Shown: positions 37,036 to 46,622, counted from the stretch's first letter. The stretch: DNA of 64,000 nucleotides from Microbacterium sp. EST19A (GCF_019969685.1 NZ_JAHXYZ010000001.1:806001-870000); one strand, 5' to 3'. Notes: generated from the sequence alone by a model not told the origin. Program-made: numbers and translations.

Positions 37036-39765
37036 TTACTCCGCGTCCGATCCGCTGGTGCCGGCGTTCACGTCGGACAGCCGGTAGCGCTCCGCCGCCT
37101 GCGCGGGCGCGGCGGCATCCACCTCCCCGCGCGCGGCGAGCAGCTGCAGCATCCGCACCACGATCGACGCACCGTCGATCTTGAAGAAGCGTCGCGCAGC
37201 GGCCCGCGTGTCCGAGAACCCGAAGCCGTCGGCGCCGAGCGTCGCCCAGTCGTTCGGCACGAACTGGCGGATCTGGTCGGGCAGATCTTTGGCGTAATCG
37301 CTGACGGCGACGATCGGTCCCTCGGCGCCGGCGAGCTGGCTCTGCACGAACGGGGTGCGGATGCCGCGCTCGGGGTGCAGGAACGCCTCCTCCTCGGCGG
37401 CGACCGCGTCGCGGCGCAGCTCGGTCCATGAGGTGACCGACCACACGTCGGCCGCGACGCCCCAGTCGGCGGCGAGGAGCTCCTGTGCCTCGAGCGCCCA
37501 CGTGACGCCGATGCCCGAGGCGAGCAGCTGGGCACGCGGTCCCTCCCCCGTGGCGGGCGCGATGCGGTGGATGCCACCGAGGATGCCCTCGACATCGGCT
37601 CCTTCGGGCTCGGCCGGCTGCACGATCGGCTCGTTGTAGACCATGAGGTTGTAGATGTGATCGCGGTCCGACGAGTCCGGTCCGTACATCCGCTCGATGC
37701 CGGCGCGCATGATGTGGCCGATCTCGTACCCGAACGCGGGGTCGTACGTGACCACGGCCGGGTTGGTCGCGGCGAGCAGCGGCGAGTGGCCGTCGGCGTG
37801 CTGCAGCCCTTCTCCGGTCAGCGTGGTGCGTCCCGCGGTGGCCGAGATCAGGAACCCCCGGGTCATCTGGTCGGCCGCCGCCCACAGCGAGTCGCCGGTG
37901 CGCTGGAATCCGAACATCGAGTAGAAGACGTACACCGGGATCAGGGGCACGCCGTGCGTGGCATAAGCCGTACCCGCAGCCGTGAACGCCGCGATGGATC
38001 CGGCCTCGTTGATTCCGACGTGCACGATCTGCCCCGACGTCGACTCCTTGTACGACAGCACGATGTCGCGGTCGACCGCGAGGTAGTTCTGACCGTTCGG
38101 GTTGTAGATCTTCGCCGTGGGGAAGAACGCGTCCATGCCGAACGTGCGGGCCTCGTCGGGGATGATCGGCACGATCCGCTTGCCGAACTCCGGGTCGCGC
38201 ATGAGGTCCTTCAGCACGCGGACGAACGCCATCGTCGTCGCCGCCTGCTGCTTGCCCGAACCGCGGGCCGCGACCTCGTACGCCTTCGGGTCGGGCAGCG
38301 TGATCGCCTCGTGCTGCGACCGACGCTCGGGCACGAAGCCGCCGAGCGCGCGGCGACGCTCGTGCAGGTACGCGATCTCCGGGGCGTCCGCACCCGGGTG
38401 GTAGTACGGCGGCAGGTACGGGTCGGCCTCGAGCTGCGCGTCCGAGATCGGCACCCGGAGGTGGTCGCGGAAGTCCTTGAGGTCCTGCAGCGTCAGCTTC
38501 TTCATCTGGTGCGTCGCGTTGCGGGCCTCGAAGCGCTGCCCCAGCCCGTAGCCCTTCACGGTCTTGACCAGGATCACCGTGGGCTTGCCGTTGTGCGCGA
38601 GCGCCTGCTCGTACGCCGCGAACACCTTGCGGTAGTCGTGGCCGCCGCGCCGGAGGTGCCAGATGTCGTCGTCGGTGAGGCCGTCGACCAGCGCGCGCGC
38701 CCGAGGGTCGCGTCCGAAGAAGTTCTCCCGGATGAAGGCGCCGGATTCTGCCTTGTACGTCTGGTAGTCGCCGTCGACCGTGGTGTTCATGATGTCGACG
38801 AGCGCGCCGTCCTGATCGTGTGCCAGCAGGCCATCCCACTCCCGGCCCCAGATCACCTTGATCACGTTCCAGCCCGCACCGCGGAAGAACCCCTCCAGCT
38901 CCTGGATGATCTTGCCGTTGCCTCGGACGGGTCCGTCCAGACGCTGCAGGTTGCAGTTGACGACGAAGGTGAGGTTGTCGAGGCCCTCGTTCGCGGCGAG
39001 CTGCAGGAGCCCGCGCGACTCCGGCTCGTCCATCTCGCCGTCGCCCAGGAATGCCCAGACGTGCTGCTGCGAGGTGTCCTTGAGGCCGCGACCCTGCAGG
39101 TAGCGGTTGGACTGCGCCTGGTAGATCGCGTTCATCGGGCCGATGCCCATCGACACCGTCGGGAACTCCCAGAACTCCGGCATCAGCCGCGGATGCGGGT
39201 ACGACGACAGCGCGTGCCCCTCGCGCGACTTCTCCTGGCGGAAGCCGTCGAGGACCTCCTCGCTCAGACGACCCTCGAGGAAAGCGCGGGCGTAGATCCC
39301 GGGAGAGGCGTGCCCCTGGAAGTAGATCTGGTCGCCGCCGCCCTCGTGGTCCCTGCCGCGGAAGAAGTGGTTGAAGCCGACCTCGTACAGCGTCGCCGCC
39401 CCGGCGTAGGTCGAGATGTGACCGCCGACGCCGATGCCCGGACGCTGAGCGCGGTGCACCATGACCGCCGCGTTCCAGCGCATCCAGGCGCGATAGCGCC
39501 GCTCCAGCTCCTCGTCACCGGGGTACTCCGGCTCGTCGGCGGCATCGATCGTGTTCACGTAGTCGGTCGTGATCGCCTCGGTGCGCAGTCCTGCGCGATC
39601 GACGAGGGTCCGCACGATGTGCGCGCCGCGATCGGTGCCGCGCTCGCTGATGAGCGCGTCGAGGGATTCGAGCCACTCGGCGGTCTCCTCGGGATCGAGG
39701 TCGGTGTCGAGGTCGGTGGTGTCGAGGTCGGCGGAAGTGACGGCGGAGGCGCGATTGTCGGTCAC
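37036..39765 (-). CDS. aceE: Pyruvate dehydrogenase E1 component
   Basis: A 909-residue homodimeric-type E1 that decarboxylates pyruvate for the pyruvate dehydrogenase complex. [22 protein letters not shown], the ThDP/Mg region [12 protein letters not shown] and [18 protein letters not shown] are diagnostic. Length is normal for AceE. The GTG at 39765 follows AAGAAAGG. It converges with the IclR gene and is divergent from the SDR gene. No tandem operator is seen before it, so it is probably expressed constitutively, yet it completes a route from malate to acetyl-CoA. Confidence 0.96.
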   Translation of the reverse strand: MTDNRASAVTSADLDTTDLDTDLDPEETAEWLESLDALISERGTDRGAHIVRTLVDRAGLRTEAITTDYVNTIDAADEPEYPGDEELERRYRAWMRWNAAVMVHRAQRPGIGVGGHISTYAGAATLYEVGFNHFFRGRDHEGGGDQIYFQGHASPGIYARAFLEGRLSEEVLDGFRQEKSREGHALSSYPHPRLMPEFWEFPTVSMGIGPMNAIYQAQSNRYLQGRGLKDTSQQHVWAFLGDGEMDEPESRGLLQLAANEGLDNLTFVVNCNLQRLDGPVRGNGKIIQELEGFFRGAGWNVIKVIWGREWDGLLAHDQDGALVDIMNTTVDGDYQTYKAESGAFIRENFFGRDPRARALVDGLTDDDIWHLRRGGHDYRKVFAAYEQALAHNGKPTVILVKTVKGYGLGQRFEARNATHQMKKLTLQDLKDFRDHLRVPISDAQLEADPYLPPYYHPGADAPEIAYLHERRRALGGFVPERRSQHEAITLPDPKAYEVAARGSGKQQAATTMAFVRVLKDLMRDPEFGKRIVPIIPDEARTFGMDAFFPTAKIYNPNGQNYLAVDRDIVLSYKESTSGQIVHVGINEAGSIAAFTAAGTAYATHGVPLIPVYVFYSMFGFQRTGDSLWAAADQMTRGFLISATAGRTTLTGEGLQHADGHSPLLAATNPAVVTYDPAFGYEIGHIMRAGIERMYGPDSSDRDHIYNLMVYNEPIVQPAEPEGADVEGILGGIHRIAPATGEGPRAQLLASGIGVTWALEAQELLAADWGVAADVWSVTSWTELRRDAVAAEEEAFLHPERGIRTPFVQSQLAGAEGPIVAVSDYAKDLPDQIRQFVPNDWATLGADGFGFSDTRAAARRFFKIDGASIVVRMLQLLAARGEVDAAAPAQAAERYRLSDVNAGTSGSDAE

Positions 39766-39848
39766 GGTACGGCCTTTCTTGTTAGATGGAGGGGTCTGCC
39801 TCACCGGCAAGCGGAGTGGGCAGCGGATCAGATTCGGGAGGTGTCGGC

Positions 39849-40595
39849 ATGAGCGGACGCACAGCCGTCGTGACAGGTGCAGGTTCGGGTATCGGCCGCG
39901 CGGTGGCCCGCGCCCTGCTCGAGGCGGGCTTCCGGGTGGCGCTCGCCGGACGTCGGGAGGACGCCCTGCACGAGACGGCCGACGGCCACCCCGACGCGAT
40001 CGTCGTGCCCACCGACGTCACGGTGCAGGCCGAGGTCGAGGCGCTGTTCGCGCGCACCGTGGCCGAGTGGGGCCGCGTGGACGTGCTGTTCAACAACGCC
40101 GGCGTCTTCGGCCCGACGGCATCCGCGGCGGAGATCTCGCTCGCCGACTGGCAGAAGACGCTCGACGTGAACGTCACCGGGTCGCTGCTGTGCGCGGGCG
40201 CCGCGATGCGCGCGATGATCGCGCAGCAGCCGTCGGGCGGCCGCATCATCAACAACGGATCGATCTCGGCGCACGTGCCGCGGCCCCTCTCGGTGGCCTA
40301 CACAGTGAGCAAGCACGCGATCAGCGGGCTGACGAAGTCGATCGACCTCGACGGTCGCGCCCACGGCATCTCGTGCGGCCAGATCGACATCGGCAACGCC
40401 CGCACGTCGATCATGACCGATCTGGGCGTCGGCTCCGGAGCTCTGCAGCCCGACGGATCGCGCCGGGTGGAGCCGACCTTCGACGTGGCGGATGCCGCGC
40501 GCGCCGTGCTCTTCATGGCGCAGCTGCCCGCCGAGGCGAACGTCTCGACGCTGACGGTCGCGGCATCCGGCATGCCGTTCGGGGCCCGGGGCTGA
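39849..40595 (+). CDS. SDR-family oxidoreductase
   Basis: A 248-residue classical short-chain dehydrogenase/reductase. [12 protein letters not shown] is the cofactor motif near residue 9, FNNAG follows, and the catalytic Ser and YxxxK are in [21 protein letters not shown]. Arg residues after the first strand ([11 protein letters not shown]) suggest NADPH. The ATG follows GGAGG at 39838-39842. It is divergent from aceE and its stop is 8 bases from the convergent NCS2 permease. Substrate unknown. Confidence 0.92.
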   Translation: MSGRTAVVTGAGSGIGRAVARALLEAGFRVALAGRREDALHETADGHPDAIVVPTDVTVQAEVEALFARTVAEWGRVDVLFNNAGVFGPTASAAEISLADWQKTLDVNVTGSLLCAGAAMRAMIAQQPSGGRIINNGSISAHVPRPLSVAYTVSKHAISGLTKSIDLDGRAHGISCGQIDIGNARTSIMTDLGVGSGALQPDGSRRVEPTFDVADAARAVLFMAQLPAEANVSTLTVAASGMPFGARG

Positions 40596-40603
40596 CACAG
40601 CCG

Positions 40604-42025
40604 TCAGCGCCTCGATCCGCCGCGCAGCGTTCGGATGACGTCGGTCTTCACGGCTCGCACGGGGCTCGCCGCGAACACCGAGGGGTCCTCAGGAGTGCCC
40701 TTCGTGAAGTGGTTGAACACGAGGTTCAGCACGATCGCCATGATCGCGGCCGAGCTGATGCCCGAGCCGAAGATGACCTGGAACCACGTCGGGAAGTTCA
40801 TGTAGATGTCGTGGTTGACCTCGGGCAGCACGCCGAACGACAGCGAGGCGGCGACGATGATGAGGTTCATGTTGCCGTCGTACTTCACCTTGGAGAGCGT
40901 GCGGATGCCGCTGGCGGTGACGGTGCCGAACAGCACGAGGCCCGCGCCACCGAGGACGGCGGTGGGCACGGCCGCGACGACCCGGCCGAGGATCGGCGTC
41001 AGTCCGAGGATGATGAGGATGACCCCGCCGGCCGCCACCGCGTAGCGGCTCTTGATCTTCGTCACGGCCACGAGTCCGACGTTCTGCGCGAACGCGCTCT
41101 GCGTGAACGAGTTGAAGATCGGCGAGATCGCGCTCGACACCATGTCGGCGCGCAGGCCCGCGGCGATCCGCTTGCGGTCGACCTTCGAGCCCGTGATCTC
41201 GGCGACGGCGATGATGTCGGCCGTGGTCTCGGTGAGGATCACCAGCACGACGATCGTCATCGACACGATCGCGGCCAGGTCGAACGTCGGCACGCCGAAG
41301 GCGAACGGCGTCGGGAACGCGAAGACCGGACCGTCGAGGACGTTCGAGAAGTCCGCCCGGCCGATGACCGCGGCGAAGACCGTGCCGACGACCATGGCGA
41401 TCAGGATCGACAGGCGCGAGATGGTCGCGTTGCCGAGCTTGCTCAGCACCATGATGACCAGCAGCGTGAATCCCGCGATGCCGACGAACACGGGATCGGC
41501 GTAGGTCGGCGCCTCGGGATCCGCCCCGGTGATCCAGCGCGCCGCCACGGGCACGAGCGACAATCCGATCATCGTGATGACCGTGCCGGTCACCACCGGC
41601 GGGAAGAACCGCACGATGTGCGCGAAGAACGGCGCGACCACGAGCCCGATCAGCGAGGCGACGATCACCGCGCCGAACACGGCGGGGAGGCCGCTGCCCT
41701 GATTGACGATCGCGAGCATGGTCGCGACGCCGGCGAACGAGACGCCCTGCACGAGCGGCAGCTGCGAACCGAAGAACGGGATGCCGAGGGTCTGCAGCAG
41801 CGTCGCGAGGCCGCCCATGAACAGGCAGGCGGCGACCAGCACGCCGACCTCGGCCGACGTGAGTCCGGCCGCGGCGCCGATGATGAGCGGCGGCGCGATG
41901 ATGCCGCCGTACATCGTGAGCACGTGCTGGAGCCCGAACATGAAGGCGGTTCCGGCACCGAGGCGCTCGTCTTCGGGCCGGGTCGATGCGGCCGTGGTCT
42001 TCTGGGAGTTTCGAGATGCAGTCAT
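40604..42025 (-). CDS. NCS2-family purine permease (paralog 2, probably urate)
   Basis: A 473-residue uracil-xanthine permease-type transporter, closely similar along its length to the protein at 10675-12138 (shared LQHVLTMYGGIIAPPLIIG, FFGSQLPLVQGVSFAGVATM, SAFAQNVGLVAVT). The ATG is preceded by a strong AAGGAGGT. It is the last gene after uraD, uraH and urate oxidase, beyond a hairpin terminator, so urate or xanthine is the likely substrate. Expression may depend on read-through or a promoter of its own. Confidence 0.92.
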   Translation of the reverse strand: MTASRNSQKTTAASTRPEDERLGAGTAFMFGLQHVLTMYGGIIAPPLIIGAAAGLTSAEVGVLVAACLFMGGLATLLQTLGIPFFGSQLPLVQGVSFAGVATMLAIVNQGSGLPAVFGAVIVASLIGLVVAPFFAHIVRFFPPVVTGTVITMIGLSLVPVAARWITGADPEAPTYADPVFVGIAGFTLLVIMVLSKLGNATISRLSILIAMVVGTVFAAVIGRADFSNVLDGPVFAFPTPFAFGVPTFDLAAIVSMTIVVLVILTETTADIIAVAEITGSKVDRKRIAAGLRADMVSSAISPIFNSFTQSAFAQNVGLVAVTKIKSRYAVAAGGVILIILGLTPILGRVVAAVPTAVLGGAGLVLFGTVTASGIRTLSKVKYDGNMNLIIVAASLSFGVLPEVNHDIYMNFPTWFQVIFGSGISSAAIMAIVLNLVFNHFTKGTPEDPSVFAASPVRAVKTDVIRTLRGGSRR

Positions 42026-42093
42026 TCGGGGACCTCCTTGTCCGGACCCGCTCTTCGGGGTGGGCGTAGCGGTTGGTGGGCATGGTGAACATC

Positions 42094-42129
42094 GGGGTGA
42101 GCCCGGTGCGTCGGAGACGGGCTCACCCC
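42094..42129 (-). terminator. Hairpin between urate oxidase and the NCS2 permease
   Basis: GGGGTGAGCCCG and CGGGCTCACCCC form a perfect 12-bp stem with a 12-base loop, 23 bases after the urate oxidase stop. There is no T-run. It may end the uricase operon or reduce transcription into the permease. Confidence 0.75.
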
Positions 42130-42152
42130 TGGTCGGGTGGATCAGGTGCGAG

Positions 42153-43046
42153 TCAGCAGAAGCCGGGCACGCTGTCCCACACGCGGTGGTCGGCATCCGC
42201 TCCTTCACGGAGGAACGACGCCTCGATCAGGCCGTACGGACGGTCGGCCGCGTAGAACACCTCGTTCGGGTTCTCCAGGCCGAACGGCGACAGGTCGACG
42301 ACGAAGTGGTGGCTGTTCGGCGTCGAGAAGCGGATCTCGTCGATCTCGTCGTGCGCGTCGAGAACCGCGGCAGCCATGTCGTGCAGGGTGTTCTGCAGGG
42401 CGTAGGAGTAGTTGGCCGCGAAACCTTCGAGCAGGAGGCGCCGCACATCGGCGAACACCTCGTTGAAGTCGATGTCGGTGCGGTTGTACCGCCACTTGGC
42501 GGTGACCGACGTCGCGAGGATGCGGTCGGTCGTCTCCTTCAGAGTCGTGTACCGGTCTTTCGGGTACCCGACGAAGCCGCTCTCGGTCGACTTGAGGACC
42601 TTCAGGTCGGTGAGCCCTGCGATGACCGTGGTCTGCTCGCCGTCGATCTCGACGAGACCCGTGCGGGTCTCGGTGCCGCCGCGCACGAACGAGTGGTCGT
42701 GGCCCTGGCCGTCGACGTCGATGCGCTGCCAGGTGTACTGGTCCGCCTCCCAGCGGCCCCCGGTCACCCAGTCGAACTCGCCCGTGAAGTGACGCCCGAG
42801 ACGCAGCAGGTACTCCTCCGGGCTGCCGATGCCGTCCTTGGCGAAGGCGTACACGGTGTTCTTCTGCGTGTCGGTCGCGACGACGTTGGCGTTGTCGCCG
42901 TTGAAGTGCGCGTCGGCGAAGTCGCCGCGCAGCTGCGACGTGACGTTGAGATCCTCGATCTCGTGACGGGCGGTGTCGCGCGTGACCCGCACGACGCGGA
43001 CCTCGGCCTTGCCGTACTGGTTCTTGCCCAGGATGATTCCGGTCAT
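42153..43046 (-). CDS. pucL: Factor-independent urate oxidase
   Basis: A 297-residue uricase that oxidises urate to 5-hydroxyisourate and releases H2O2. GKNQYGKAEVRVVRV, the catalytic Thr58-Asp region VVATDTQKNTVYAFAK, LTDLKVLKSTESGFVGY and PNSHHFVVDLSPFGL are family signatures. It is a stand-alone uricase, not fused to OHCU decarboxylase as in Bacillus PucL. It is the third gene behind the triple operator E, after uraD and uraH. The H2O2 made here links it to the co-regulated peroxiredoxin at 44042. Confidence 0.96.
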   Translation of the reverse strand: MTGIILGKNQYGKAEVRVVRVTRDTARHEIEDLNVTSQLRGDFADAHFNGDNANVVATDTQKNTVYAFAKDGIGSPEEYLLRLGRHFTGEFDWVTGGRWEADQYTWQRIDVDGQGHDHSFVRGGTETRTGLVEIDGEQTTVIAGLTDLKVLKSTESGFVGYPKDRYTTLKETTDRILATSVTAKWRYNRTDIDFNEVFADVRRLLLEGFAANYSYALQNTLHDMAAAVLDAHDEIDEIRFSTPNSHHFVVDLSPFGLENPNEVFYAADRPYGLIEASFLREGADADHRVWDSVPGFC

Positions 43047-43053
43047 GTTCTTC

Positions 43054-43395
43054 TCAGCTTCCTCGGTAAGTGGAATAGGCGAACGGGCTGAGCAGCAACG
43101 GCACGTGGTAGTGCCCCTGCTCGCTGTCGACCAGGAAGGTCAACACCACCTCCGGGAAGAAGGTGTCCGTGTCGATGCCGGCGAAGTAGGCCGCCGTGTC
43201 GAACCGGAGGCGGTAGGCACCGCTCTCCAGCCGTTCGGGACCGAGTTCTTTCACCCGTCCGTCGGCATCGGTGAGGCCCGTACCGATCCCGACCCATCCG
43301 TCGCCGTCTCGGGCCTCGAGTACGACGGCGACGCCGGGCGCAGGGCGCCCGATCGATGTGTCCAGGATGTGGGTGGTCACGTGAGAGACGCTCAT
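43054..43395 (-). CDS. uraH: 5-hydroxyisourate hydrolase
   Basis: A 113-residue transthyretin-like hydrolase converting 5-hydroxyisourate to OHCU. The N-terminal HVTTHILDTSIGRPAPGV and the C-terminal active-site tetrapeptide YRGS are diagnostic. The ATG overlaps the uraD stop (ATGA), and urate oxidase follows after 7 bases. Normal length, all key residues present. Confidence 0.96.
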   Translation of the reverse strand: MSVSHVTTHILDTSIGRPAPGVAVVLEARDGDGWVGIGTGLTDADGRVKELGPERLESGAYRLRFDTAAYFAGIDTDTFFPEVVLTFLVDSEQGHYHVPLLLSPFAYSTYRGS

Positions 43396-43895
43396 GCGCG
43401 TGCTCCTTCAGTCTCGATGGCCCCGGCGAGGCGCAGCGCCGCGATCTCGCGCAGCTGCTGGTCGACCACCGCCAGTTCCTGTTCGGGGGTGTTGCCGAGC
43501 CGCTCCTGCAGCAGGGCGAGGATGTCGTCCGCCGACCGGCCGGCGGCGCGGACGAGGAAGACGCGGTCGAAGGCGGCCTCGTACGCCCGGTTGCCCGCGG
43601 CCAGTGCCTCGGCGGCCGTGGCGTCGACGCCGGACTGCTCGTTGCGGGCGAGCGCCGCCTCGGCGCTCTGACCCTCGGCGCGCTCGCCGATGCGCGGGTG
43701 GTGCGCGAGAGCCGCGTCGAGCTCGGCGGCGGTGAGCGGGGCGGCGGCGTTCGCCGCGGCTTCCGTCAACGCTTCGACGGACGCATAGGGCCGGCCGTCG
43801 ACGATCGCCTCGTACCAGCGGGGAATGTCCAATGCGGGCTTCACGATGCCGATGGCGTCGTCGCGACTGCGGGAGTTGAACTCCGTGAGCAACAT
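43392..43895 (-). CDS. uraD: OHCU decarboxylase
   Basis: A 167-residue decarboxylase forming (S)-allantoin from 2-oxo-4-hydroxy-4-carboxy-5-ureidoimidazoline. The active-site motif HPRIGE is at residues 66-71. First gene of the uraD-uraH-uricase operon, 53 bases from the triple operator E. The gene order mirrors no pathway order but all three spontaneous-step enzymes are present. Confidence 0.95.
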   Translation of the reverse strand: MLLTEFNSRSRDDAIGIVKPALDIPRWYEAIVDGRPYASVEALTEAAANAAAPLTAAELDAALAHHPRIGERAEGQSAEAALARNEQSGVDATAAEALAAGNRAYEAAFDRVFLVRAAGRSADDILALLQERLGNTPEQELAVVDQQLREIAALRLAGAIETEGARA

Positions 43896-43947
43896 CTTTG
43901 ATCCTCAGCGCATGCTGGCATCCGGCGCGTAAGACTATACGGTTCTC

Positions 43948-44004
43948 TTCCCGAGGGAAGGTGCTACTTTCCGTATGCCGGAACTGTTATTTCAGCATGC
44001 GTAA
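43948..44004. promoter_or_regulatory. Purine-regulon triple operator E
   Basis: Three copies start at 43948 (TTCCCGAGGGAAGGT, weak), 43969 (TTCCGTATGCCGGAA, strong) and 43990 (TTTCAGCATGCGTAA), each 21 bp apart. They lie upstream of uraD. This is the only triplet in the window. Confidence 0.75.
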
Positions 44005-44041
44005 CCAGTCTGCGCACTGCGCGACGAGTTGTCAACCCTCT

Positions 44042-44509
44042 TCATACACCGAGTTCGTCACGAAGGCGAGCGACGTGCCCGGTCGGGTCGACGCCGTACT
44101 CGGCACGCTGCACGACGCCGTCGGCATCCAGCACGAAGGTCGAGCGGATGACGCCCTCGAACGTGCGGTCGCCCACGGTCTTCTCGCCCCAGGCACCCCA
44201 GGCGCGGGCGGTGGCGGCATCCGTGTCAGCGAGGAGGGGGAAGGTGAGCCCCTCGGCGTCGGCGAACGCGCGGATGTCGGCGACGTCGTCAGGCGAGACG
44301 CCGAGCACGGCGTAGCCGGCCGCAGCAAGGGACGAGAGGTTGTCGCGGAAGTCGCAGGCCTCGGTCGTGCAGCCGGGGGTCGCCGCCTTCGGGTAGAAGT
44401 ACACGACGACGCTCCGGCCGCGGTAGTCGTCGAGCGCGGTCTCGGCGCCATCGGCGTCCTGGAGACGGAAGGCAGGGGCGGCGTCGCCGATGGCGAGTCG
44501 TTCGGTCAT
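44042..44509 (-). CDS. bcp: Peroxiredoxin of the BCP/PrxQ type
   Basis: A 155-residue thiol peroxidase. The peroxidatic Cys47 and resolving Cys52 lie in YPKAATPGCTTEACDF, the atypical 2-Cys BCP arrangement. The ATG follows GGAGAG. Operator F lies 20 bases upstream, so it is probably induced with urate oxidase, which produces H2O2. This is an unusual but chemically sensible member of the regulon. It ends upstream of operator E. Confidence 0.93.
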   Translation of the reverse strand: MTERLAIGDAAPAFRLQDADGAETALDDYRGRSVVVYFYPKAATPGCTTEACDFRDNLSSLAAAGYAVLGVSPDDVADIRAFADAEGLTFPLLADTDAATARAWGAWGEKTVGDRTFEGVIRSTFVLDADGVVQRAEYGVDPTGHVARLRDELGV

Positions 44510-44527
44510 GATCTCTCCGTTCGCTGA

Positions 44528-44563
44528 TTCCGCATAGCGGAAGTCACTTTCTATATGCCGAGA
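44528..44563. promoter_or_regulatory. Purine-regulon tandem operator F
   Basis: TTCCGCATAGCGGAA (44528-44542) is a perfect palindrome. TTCTATATGCCGAGA starts 21 bp on at 44549 and lies inside the last codons of coaBC. The pair controls the peroxiredoxin promoter. Confidence 0.75.
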
Positions 44564-45758
44564 GTGTATCGCGAAGGGCGTCCCAGATCGCCGCCGAGAC
44601 TTCACGCTTCGACCCGGTTGCAGCACCCGCGATCACGCCCGACGGCCCGAGGATGTGCACGGCGTTGTCGCCGCTCTCGAACCCGCGCTCCCAGCCCACC
44701 TCGTTGACGACGAGCAGGTCGACGCCCTTGCGCTGCTGCTTGCGGCGCGCGCGATCGAACAGCTCCTCCTGGTCCTGCGGCGTCTCGGCGGCGAAGCCGA
44801 CGACGAGCTGACCCGGGGTGCGCGCCGCCACGAGCGACGCCACGATGTCCTCGTTCTCGACGAGCTCGATCGGCGGGATGCCGCCGCCCTCCTTGGTGAG
44901 CTTGCGATCGGAGACCGCCACCGGGCGATAGTCGGCGACCGCGGCCGCCATCACCACGACATCGGCCTCGTCGGCGGCTTCCCTCATCGCGACGGCGAGC
45001 TCGGCGGCGGAACCGGCGGTCACCACGCGGATCGACGGATGCTGCGCGAGGGCGAGCACATCGCCCGAGACGTTGGCGGCGACGAGCACCACGCCGGCCC
45101 CGCGTGCGGCGGCCTCGGCGGCCAGCGCCGCCCCCTGCCGGCCGCTGGAGCGGTTTCCGAGGAAGCGGACCGGATCGATCGGCTCACGGGTACCGCCCGC
45201 CGACACGACGACGCGGAGTCCGTCGAGGTCGCGCGGAGCGAGCAGCTGCTGCGCCGCCGCGAAGATCTCGTCCGGCTCCGACATCCGCCCCGGCCCGCTG
45301 TCGCCGCCCGCGAGTTCACCGTCGGCCGGTCCGACGACGTGGACGCCACGGTGGCGGAGGGTCTCGATGTTCGCCCGCGTCGCCGGGTGCCGCCACATCT
45401 CGGCATGCATCGCGGGCGCGATGAGGACGGGCGCCTCGGTGGCGAGCAGCGTGGTGCCGAACAGGTCATCGGCGAGGCCCGCCGTCATCTTGGCGATCGA
45501 GTTCGCCGTCGCGGGTGCGACGATCACCAGTTCGGCCGCCTGGCCGAGAGCGACGTGGCGCACCTTCGCGACGTCGTCGTGCACGCTCGTCGTCACCGGA
45601 TGCCGGCTGATGGCCTCCCACGTGGGCGTGCCGACGAAGCGCAGAGCGTCTTCCGTCGGCACCACCGTCACATCGTGACCGGCCTTCACGAGCAGGCGCA
45701 CCAGGTGCACGGTCTTGTACGCGGCGATGCCGCCGGTTACCGCCACGACGATGTTCAC
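44544..45758 (-). CDS. coaBC: Bifunctional phosphopantothenoylcysteine decarboxylase/phosphopantothenate-cysteine ligase
   Basis: A 404-residue coenzyme A biosynthesis enzyme. The N-terminal flavin decarboxylase domain has VTGGIAAYKTVHLVR and APAMHAEMWRHPATRANI; the C-terminal ligase domain has SAGGTREPIDPVRFLGNRSSGRQG and LVVGFAAET. The GTG at 45758 gives the family-typical start NIVVAVTGG; an ATG 7 codons upstream (45780) is an alternative because GGAGG directly abuts the GTG. Its last codons overlap operator F. It is a housekeeping gene placed between purine genes. Confidence 0.94.
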   Translation of the reverse strand: MNIVVAVTGGIAAYKTVHLVRLLVKAGHDVTVVPTEDALRFVGTPTWEAISRHPVTTSVHDDVAKVRHVALGQAAELVIVAPATANSIAKMTAGLADDLFGTTLLATEAPVLIAPAMHAEMWRHPATRANIETLRHRGVHVVGPADGELAGGDSGPGRMSEPDEIFAAAQQLLAPRDLDGLRVVVSAGGTREPIDPVRFLGNRSSGRQGAALAAEAAARGAGVVLVAANVSGDVLALAQHPSIRVVTAGSAAELAVAMREAADEADVVVMAAAVADYRPVAVSDRKLTKEGGGIPPIELVENEDIVASLVAARTPGQLVVGFAAETPQDQEELFDRARRKQQRKGVDLLVVNEVGWERGFESGDNAVHILGPSGVIAGAATGSKREVSAAIWDALRDTLSAYRK

Positions 45759-45813
45759 CCTCCGATTCTGCCCCAGCATCCCTGCCCCGGGGGCACGACC
45801 TAGACTGGCCACC

Positions 45814-46512
45814 GTGTGCACGGTCGTGATCGATGTGGCGGATGCCGGAAACGCGCGGCTGCTGGCGGTGCGCGATGAGGATCCGGAGCGGGACTGGGAT
45901 GCCCTGGGTCCGTGGTGGCCCGAGCAGTATCCCGGAGTGATCGGCATCCGTGATCGTCGCGCGGGCGGCGCCTGGCTCGCGACGAACCCGGAGGAGCGGC
46001 GGCTCGCCGTGCTGCTGAACCGCGAGGACGTGGGCGGGCTCTCTCCCGAGCACGCGGTCTCGCGCGGCACCCTCGCCCTGGAGTCCGTGATCGGACGTTC
46101 ACCGGTCGCACCCCTCCCGATGCACGGCTTCAATCTGCTCGAGGTGCGGCCCGAGGGCGCGCGCGTACTCAGCTGGGATGGCGCGACGCTGGTGACGACT
46201 CCGATCGACCCCGGCACGCACATGATCGCGCACGACGACCTCGACGATCCGTCCACGCCGCGCATCTCGACCTGGCTGCCGGAGTTCCGGGCGCTCGGCC
46301 CCGCGGCGGCCGACGCCGACTGGGTCGACACCTGGGTCGGATTGCTCGCGGCATCCGCTCGCCTGTCTCCGGAGGATGACCGCGCGATCATCCGCGACAA
46401 CCGCCCCCACGGCTACCCGACGCAGTCGCTGCTGTACGCCACGGCGTCCGTCACGCCGGCGGGCATCGAGGCGCACGACCGTAGCCTCCCCCGCCCCGGC
46501 CACTGGTCCTGA
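45814..46512 (+). CDS. NRDE/TANGO2-family protein
   Basis: A 232-residue protein with the family N-terminus MCTVV, followed by DWDALGPWWPEQYPGVIG, WLATNPEERRLAVLLNRED and PMHGFNLLEV. The GTG start lies 7 bases after TAGACT (45801-45806), a leaderless arrangement, and fits the invariant Cys2. It is divergent from coaBC with a gap of about 55 bases. Function of the family in bacteria is not established. Confidence 0.85.
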   Translation: MCTVVIDVADAGNARLLAVRDEDPERDWDALGPWWPEQYPGVIGIRDRRAGGAWLATNPEERRLAVLLNREDVGGLSPEHAVSRGTLALESVIGRSPVAPLPMHGFNLLEVRPEGARVLSWDGATLVTTPIDPGTHMIAHDDLDDPSTPRISTWLPEFRALGPAAADADWVDTWVGLLAASARLSPEDDRAIIRDNRPHGYPTQSLLYATASVTPAGIEAHDRSLPRPGHWS

Positions 46513-46560
46513 CGCGGCCCACCTCCCTCTCTTGACGGAGCGCGATGATCGTCGTACTCT

Positions 46561-46596
46561 TTTCGTAAAGCAGAACATTAGTTCCACAATACGAAA
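46561..46596. promoter_or_regulatory. Purine-regulon tandem operator G
   Basis: TTTCGTAAAGCAGAA (46561-46575) and TTCCACAATACGAAA (46582-46596) start 21 bp apart. The only gene that follows on the plus strand is the 53-residue ORF at 46623. Confidence 0.75.
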
Positions 46597-46622
46597 TCTA
46601 AGAGATCGAGTGAGGTGACGCC

